Below are positions 60,660 through 64,000 of a stretch of DNA of 64,000 nucleotides, one piece after another (position 1 is the stretch's first letter; the number at the start of each line of letters is the position of its first letter). The position numbers and the translations under genes were made by a program. The stretch covers positions 1-64,000 of the forward strand of contig NZ_JBALOP010000010.1 of the NCBI RefSeq assembly GCF_036962685.1. Reading direction: 5' to 3'. A model generated the notes under the pieces. It saw only the letters and a program-made list of their open reading frames with translations, searched no databases and had not been told where the DNA came from. Source of the stretch: Ferdinandcohnia sp036962685 (GTDB lineage Bacteria; Bacillota; Bacilli; Bacillales; Bacillaceae_L).

Positions 60660-62081
60660 ATGAAACAGGTTGAGCTATTAAAAAATAAGGCAACTGAACA
60701 ATTAGTAAATGAAGTTGATGTTGGCATACATGTTGTAGACGTAAACGGTGCAACCATTATCTACAATCAAAAAATGGCTCAAATCGAGGGTATGAATCAA
60801 CATGATGTTCTGAATAAAAGGCTTGATGATGTATTTTCATTCCATAAAAATGAGGATAGTACGTTGCTTCAGTCTCTAAAAAATGGGGAGCCAATCAAAA
60901 ATGCGAAACAAACATATTACAATAATCGCGGGCAGGAAATCACTACCATTAATAGCACAATTCCGATTATGGATGGACGCAAGCAAATTGGAGCGATGGA
61001 AATCGCTCGTGATGTTACAAAACTAGAGAAACTACTTCGAGAAAATATGAACCGGAAAAGTGATACAAATTATACCTTTGATAGCATCATCGGGAGCAGC
61101 CCTGCCATTTCAGAGGTAATTGAGGCAAGCAAACGAGCTACCCGGACAAACTCCTCTGTTCTCGTTATTGGAGACACTGGCACAGGAAAAGAACTTTTCG
61201 CCCAAAGTATTCACAATGGAAGCAGTAGGTCATCTGCTCCCTTTATATCTCAAAATTGTGCTGCTTTGCCCGACAATTTAATCGAGGGCCTCCTTTTTGG
61301 TACAAAAAAAGGTGCTTTCACAGGAGCCATTGACCGCCCCGGCTTATTTGAGCAAGCAGAAGGTGGCACTTTGCTTTTAGATGAGATTAATTCATTGAAT
61401 CCTGCATTACAAGCAAAGCTGTTGCGTGTCATCCAAGAAAAAACAGTCCGACGTGTTGGTGACACTAAGGATAAAAAAGTGGACGTCCGAATCCTTGCAA
61501 CGATGAACGAGGACCCTATTGATGCCATCTCAGATGGACGACTTCGCAAGGACTTATATTACAGACTCAGTGTTGTAACACTTTTTATCCCACCATTACG
61601 GAATCGCAAGGAAGACATCCGTGAACTTGCGTACTTTTTTTTGGAAAAGTATGATCATTTATTTGGATTGAATGTAACGAAGATTGATGATCAAGTCTTA
61701 CAGATTCTGATCCAATATGACTGGCCAGGAAATGTTCGGGAGCTAGAGCATATCATTGAGGGCGCACTGAATGTTATTACGTATGAGGATACCATTTCCT
61801 ATAATCACCTTCCCATGCATTTTCGAAAAAAGACACATACAAAACCGGAGGCTGCAAAATCAGCAAACCCACAAATCACTGAAATAACAGATGTTCAGCC
61901 GTTAGACAAATACATGGAGGAAGCAGAAACCTTCTACTTAAAACAAGTACTACAACAATTTAATTTTAATATCACAAAAACTGCCAAGGCACTTGATATG
62001 AGCCGCCAAAACCTCCAATATCGCTTAAAAAAGTATGGAATTAAAAGGAACCATAGGGACGCTTCTACTGGTCCCATTTAG
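60660..62081 (+). CDS. rocR: Sigma-54-dependent activator RocR
   Basis: A 473-residue enhancer-binding protein: PAS domain (about 12-115), AAA+ domain (about 135-365) and Fis-type helix-turn-helix at the end (FNITKTAKALDMSRQNLQYRLKKYG). Walker A is IGDTGTGKE; the sigma-54 contact loop KKGAFTGA and GGTLLLDEI are intact. It should activate rocD when ornithine or citrulline binds. AGGTGG precedes the ATG. The last dozen codons come from a Rep-C palindrome that also lies just before the stop. Confidence 0.93.
   Translation: MKQVELLKNKATEQLVNEVDVGIHVVDVNGATIIYNQKMAQIEGMNQHDVLNKRLDDVFSFHKNEDSTLLQSLKNGEPIKNAKQTYYNNRGQEITTINSTIPIMDGRKQIGAMEIARDVTKLEKLLRENMNRKSDTNYTFDSIIGSSPAISEVIEASKRATRTNSSVLVIGDTGTGKELFAQSIHNGSSRSSAPFISQNCAALPDNLIEGLLFGTKKGAFTGAIDRPGLFEQAEGGTLLLDEINSLNPALQAKLLRVIQEKTVRRVGDTKDKKVDVRILATMNEDPIDAISDGRLRKDLYYRLSVVTLFIPPLRNRKEDIRELAYFFLEKYDHLFGLNVTKIDDQVLQILIQYDWPGNVRELEHIIEGALNVITYEDTISYNHLPMHFRKKTHTKPEAAKSANPQITEITDVQPLDKYMEEAETFYLKQVLQQFNFNITKTAKALDMSRQNLQYRLKKYGIKRNHRDASTGPI
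62056..62075. repeat. Rep-C copy 4, inside the end of rocR
   Basis: GGGAC-GCTTCTACTG-GTCCC, preceded by GGAACC. It supplies the final residues (D-A-S-T-G-P) of RocR, shortly before the TAG stop. Confidence 0.55.
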
Positions 62082-62215
62082 CTGATTTTCTACAAACACT
62101 ATCAAATTCTCACACATAAATACAATTATTGCTCGGGAAATGAGTAGAAATTAGTCGATTAAAGAAATGATAGATGTTTGTAGCTCAAATATGTTTATAA
62201 AGGCTGGTGTCATTG

Positions 62216-62830
62216 ATGAAACAATATGTGTGGTATGCAAGCTATGGATCGAACATAAATCGGGACCGATTTCTTTGTTATATAAAGGGTGGTAGACCTA
62301 AGGGTTCAAATGAAACTGAGGTTGGGTGTAAAGACCCTTCATCTCCAATTGACGAAGGAACGTTTACAATTTCTTACCCTTTATATTTTGCGAAAGAAGC
62401 CGGAAGATGGGGTTCAAAGGGTGTAGCCTTTATAAGTGCAAGCAAAAATGATAACGCAGTTACCTATAGTAAAAAGTATTTAATCACGTCCGAACAGTTT
62501 TTAGATGTGTTAAAGCAGGAGAACAGTGGGATCCAGTTTAATATTGATTTAGAAAAAGTTAAGGAATCCGGCTCAATGGTTTTTCGTAAAAAGGCATGGT
62601 ATGGAAGAATCCTGTATCTTGGTGATGACAACGGCTATCCGATTTATACGTTTACGGCCCCTTGGGATATGGATGACATCACTTTTAATAAACCTTCCCA
62701 TGAATATTTGGAGACAATTATTTCGGGGCTAAAAGAATATTATTCGAAGGATGAAATTTATCACTATCTAAAAAACAAACCGGGTATAAAAGGATTGTAT
62801 ACAGCGGAGGAGTTCGGTGGTGTAATGTAG
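62216..62830 (+). CDS. Gamma-glutamylcyclotransferase-fold protein, function unknown
   Basis: About 204 residues. The start YVWYASYGSNINRDRFLCYI has the YGSN loop of the gamma-glutamylcyclotransferase/AIG2 fold, and a Glu in DEGTFTISYPLYF may be catalytic. The C-terminal 70 residues are helical. The ATG at 62216 has GGTGT upstream. The sequence differs enough from GGCT enzymes that no reaction is assigned. Confidence 0.6.
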   Translation: MKQYVWYASYGSNINRDRFLCYIKGGRPKGSNETEVGCKDPSSPIDEGTFTISYPLYFAKEAGRWGSKGVAFISASKNDNAVTYSKKYLITSEQFLDVLKQENSGIQFNIDLEKVKESGSMVFRKKAWYGRILYLGDDNGYPIYTFTAPWDMDDITFNKPSHEYLETIISGLKEYYSKDEIYHYLKNKPGIKGLYTAEEFGGVM

Positions 62831-62842
62831 TCCAAATTGGTT

Positions 62843-63020
62843 CAATCAAATGTTTGTTTGAATTTTAACCTTACGACCTCAACATCTCTACAGTTCAAAC
62901 AGTCGTTTGTTTGGAAATCCAAGCATCCTTCCAAATTCCCTTACATTTCAATCAAACGTTTGTGTGAACTTAACACTACAGCCCCAATAGTTTGACAGTC
63001 CAAATAATCGTTTGTTTAAA
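62843..63020. repeat. Four-copy CAATCAAACG array (52-53-bp spacing)
   Basis: Motifs at 62843, 62896, 62949 and 63001 (intervals 53, 53, 52). Copies vary in the left half (CAATCAAATG, CAAACAGTCG, CAATCAAACG, CAAATAATCG), while the TTTGTTT right half is conserved. It fills the gap between two convergent genes. Confidence 0.88.
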
Positions 63021-63057
63021 AAACGGAGTACCCACTTTTAATATGGATACTCCGTTT
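63021..63057. terminator. Bidirectional terminator
   Basis: AAACGGAGTA pairs with TACTCCGTTT. T-rich sequence lies on the plus side and an A-run on the minus side. Confidence 0.88.
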
Positions 63058-63061
63058 ATTT

Positions 63062-64000
63062 TTATGCTAGAGAGTTTTCAATTGCCTGTTCGAAAGCAGA
63101 AATGATGTCTTCGGAATGTTCGATTCCAACAGAGATACGAACAAGCTCGTTGGTAATCCCTAATGCTTCCTGTGCTTCAGGCGGAAGTGCACGGTGCGAA
63201 GTCTTTAATGGATGTGATACTGTCGTTTCCACTCCAGCTAATGTCGGAACAAGCTTCACCCAGCCGAGGGATTTGAAAAATTGGCTTACATCGACGGTTT
63301 TTGCAAGCTCCACAGATACCATTGCCCCAAATCCTGTAGCTTCTTCTTCAAATGGATAATACACTCTCGTAATATTTGGATTGTTTCGGAAAGCCTCTGC
63401 AAGCTTACGTGCATTTGCGGATTGCACCTGCATTCGGACTGCTAATGTTTTCAAGCCTCGGGTCGTTAACCACGCTTCAAACGGGCTCACATTTGCACCG
63501 AGATTAACAACCTTTGCACGTGCTTTTGCAACTAAATCCTCTCTTCCCACTACAACACCAGCCGTAACATCACTATGTCCACCAATGTATTTAGTCGCGC
63601 TATGTACGACTAGTTCTACACCAAGCTCATATGGGTTGCAATGCAAAGGTGTAGCAAATGTATTGTCTACTACTGTGATTAAATCTTTTCGTTTCGCAAG
63701 TTCCACAACTGCTGAAAGGTTTTCTACCCGTAGCAATGGATTCGTAATGGACTCCGTATAGAGTAATTTTGTATTAGACTGAATCGCGTTCTCTACCTGT
63801 TCAAGATCTGCAAAAGAAACAAAGCTTGTTTCAATACCGAGCTGTTTAAGCTCTTCGTATAAAAGATGGAAGCTTCCACCATACACATCATCAGCCGCAA
63901 CAATATGGTCTCCGCTCTTTACAACAGAAAGTATCGCAGCAAAAATGGCAGATAGCCCTGAAGACGTCGCAATACCTGCTGGTGCACCTTCGATTGCTGC
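63062..64000 (-). CDS. Trans-sulfuration PLP enzyme (cystathionine gamma-lyase / methionine gamma-lyase type), 5' end missing
   Basis: The frame is open to the right edge, so about 312 C-terminal residues are present of roughly 380-395. Visible blocks: ATSSGLSAIFAAILSVVKSGDHIV, DDVYGGS, VVDNTFATPLHCNPYELG, the PLP Lys in VVHSATKYIGGHSDVTAG, and LGGVE-type residues as VPTLAGVETTVSHPLKTSHR. The family covers cystathionine gamma-synthase, gamma-lyase and methionine gamma-lyase; the window does not decide which. Confidence 0.88.
   Translation of the reverse strand, partial: AAIEGAPAGIATSSGLSAIFAAILSVVKSGDHIVAADDVYGGSFHLLYEELKQLGIETSFVSFADLEQVENAIQSNTKLLYTESITNPLLRVENLSAVVELAKRKDLITVVDNTFATPLHCNPYELGVELVVHSATKYIGGHSDVTAGVVVGREDLVAKARAKVVNLGANVSPFEAWLTTRGLKTLAVRMQVQSANARKLAEAFRNNPNITRVYYPFEEEATGFGAMVSVELAKTVDVSQFFKSLGWVKLVPTLAGVETTVSHPLKTSHRALPPEAQEALGITNELVRISVGIEHSEDIISAFEQAIENSLA

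Noticed and set aside
14161..63020. CAAACGTTTG motifs as TetR-type operators
   Set aside because: All clusters lie by gene 3' ends, two of them between convergent genes where no promoter is expected.

Overview
The window is a stretch of low-GC Gram-positive chromosome that looks like Bacillaceae (Bacillus sensu lato). The reasons are AGGAGG-type ribosome binding sites, frequent TTG and GTG starts, a RocR/sigma-54 controlled rocD, a recA-type Bacillus LexA box, a YwmB-family gene, a CwlO-like NlpC/P60 hydrolase and CcpA-type cre sites. The sequence cannot name a species. It is a scaffold with three N-gaps (33130-33402, 39089-39129, 49790-49913). The first two lie inside repeats. Most content is core and metabolic genes; there is no prophage, plasmid or intact transposon.

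Layout. 1-10 kb: transketolase, a ROK regulator, a stand-alone RelA/SpoT-type HD hydrolase, a polar amino-acid ABC importer, an orphan pair of Opp-type permeases, and small ASCH, DUF454 and DUF2269-like genes. 10-16 kb: a CoA-transferase with a LytTR regulator, a DinB-like protein, an AbrB-family membrane protein and a thioesterase. 16-28 kb: NlpC/P60 hydrolase, MFS pump, ATP-grasp ligase, glutamate dehydrogenase, a DUF2207 gene broken by one TGA, HAD and YbaK proteins, a convergent CBS-GGDEF/EAL pair and YwmB. 28-34 kb: a surface-sugar operon (glycosyltransferase, tandem kinase-like protein, sugar-nucleotide epimerase), then an SOS-type promoter driving two tiny genes. 34-49 kb: PepF, HAD, MFS, MarR-MFS, an auto-regulated ABC exporter/TetR operon, a lone holin, a luciferase-like oxidoreductase and an ECF sigma/anti-sigma pair. 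48.6-64 kb: IlvE, Gfo/Idh, a chemoreceptor, a YlmA-like ATPase, tyrosine phenol-lyase, a cupin, ornithine cyclodeaminase-like protein, an MHS transporter, RocD/RocR and a truncated cystathionine-type lyase.

How genes work together. Amino-acid catabolism recurs: tyrosine phenol-lyase, ornithine aminotransferase with its enhancer-binding regulator, an ornithine-cyclodeaminase-like protein, glutamate dehydrogenase, IlvE and a trans-sulfuration lyase. RocD can be tied to RocR from DNA alone, because a near-perfect -24/-12 promoter and upstream dyads are visible. The diguanylate cyclase and phosphodiesterase genes face each other and share a terminator.

The most unusual content is between genes. 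(1) A structured element of up to about 260 bp (Rep-A) occurs five times. Every copy lies in sense orientation just after a gene's stop codon, and its terminal hairpin keeps pairing while its sequence changes. (2) Eight short tandem arrays with several unrelated core sequences all lie beside gene 3' ends. Seven have a unit spacing of about 50-57 bp (mean near 53, about five helical turns), and one has exactly 21 bp (two turns). These look like an undescribed layer of 3'-end or chromosome-structure elements. They are sequence observations; their function is unknown.
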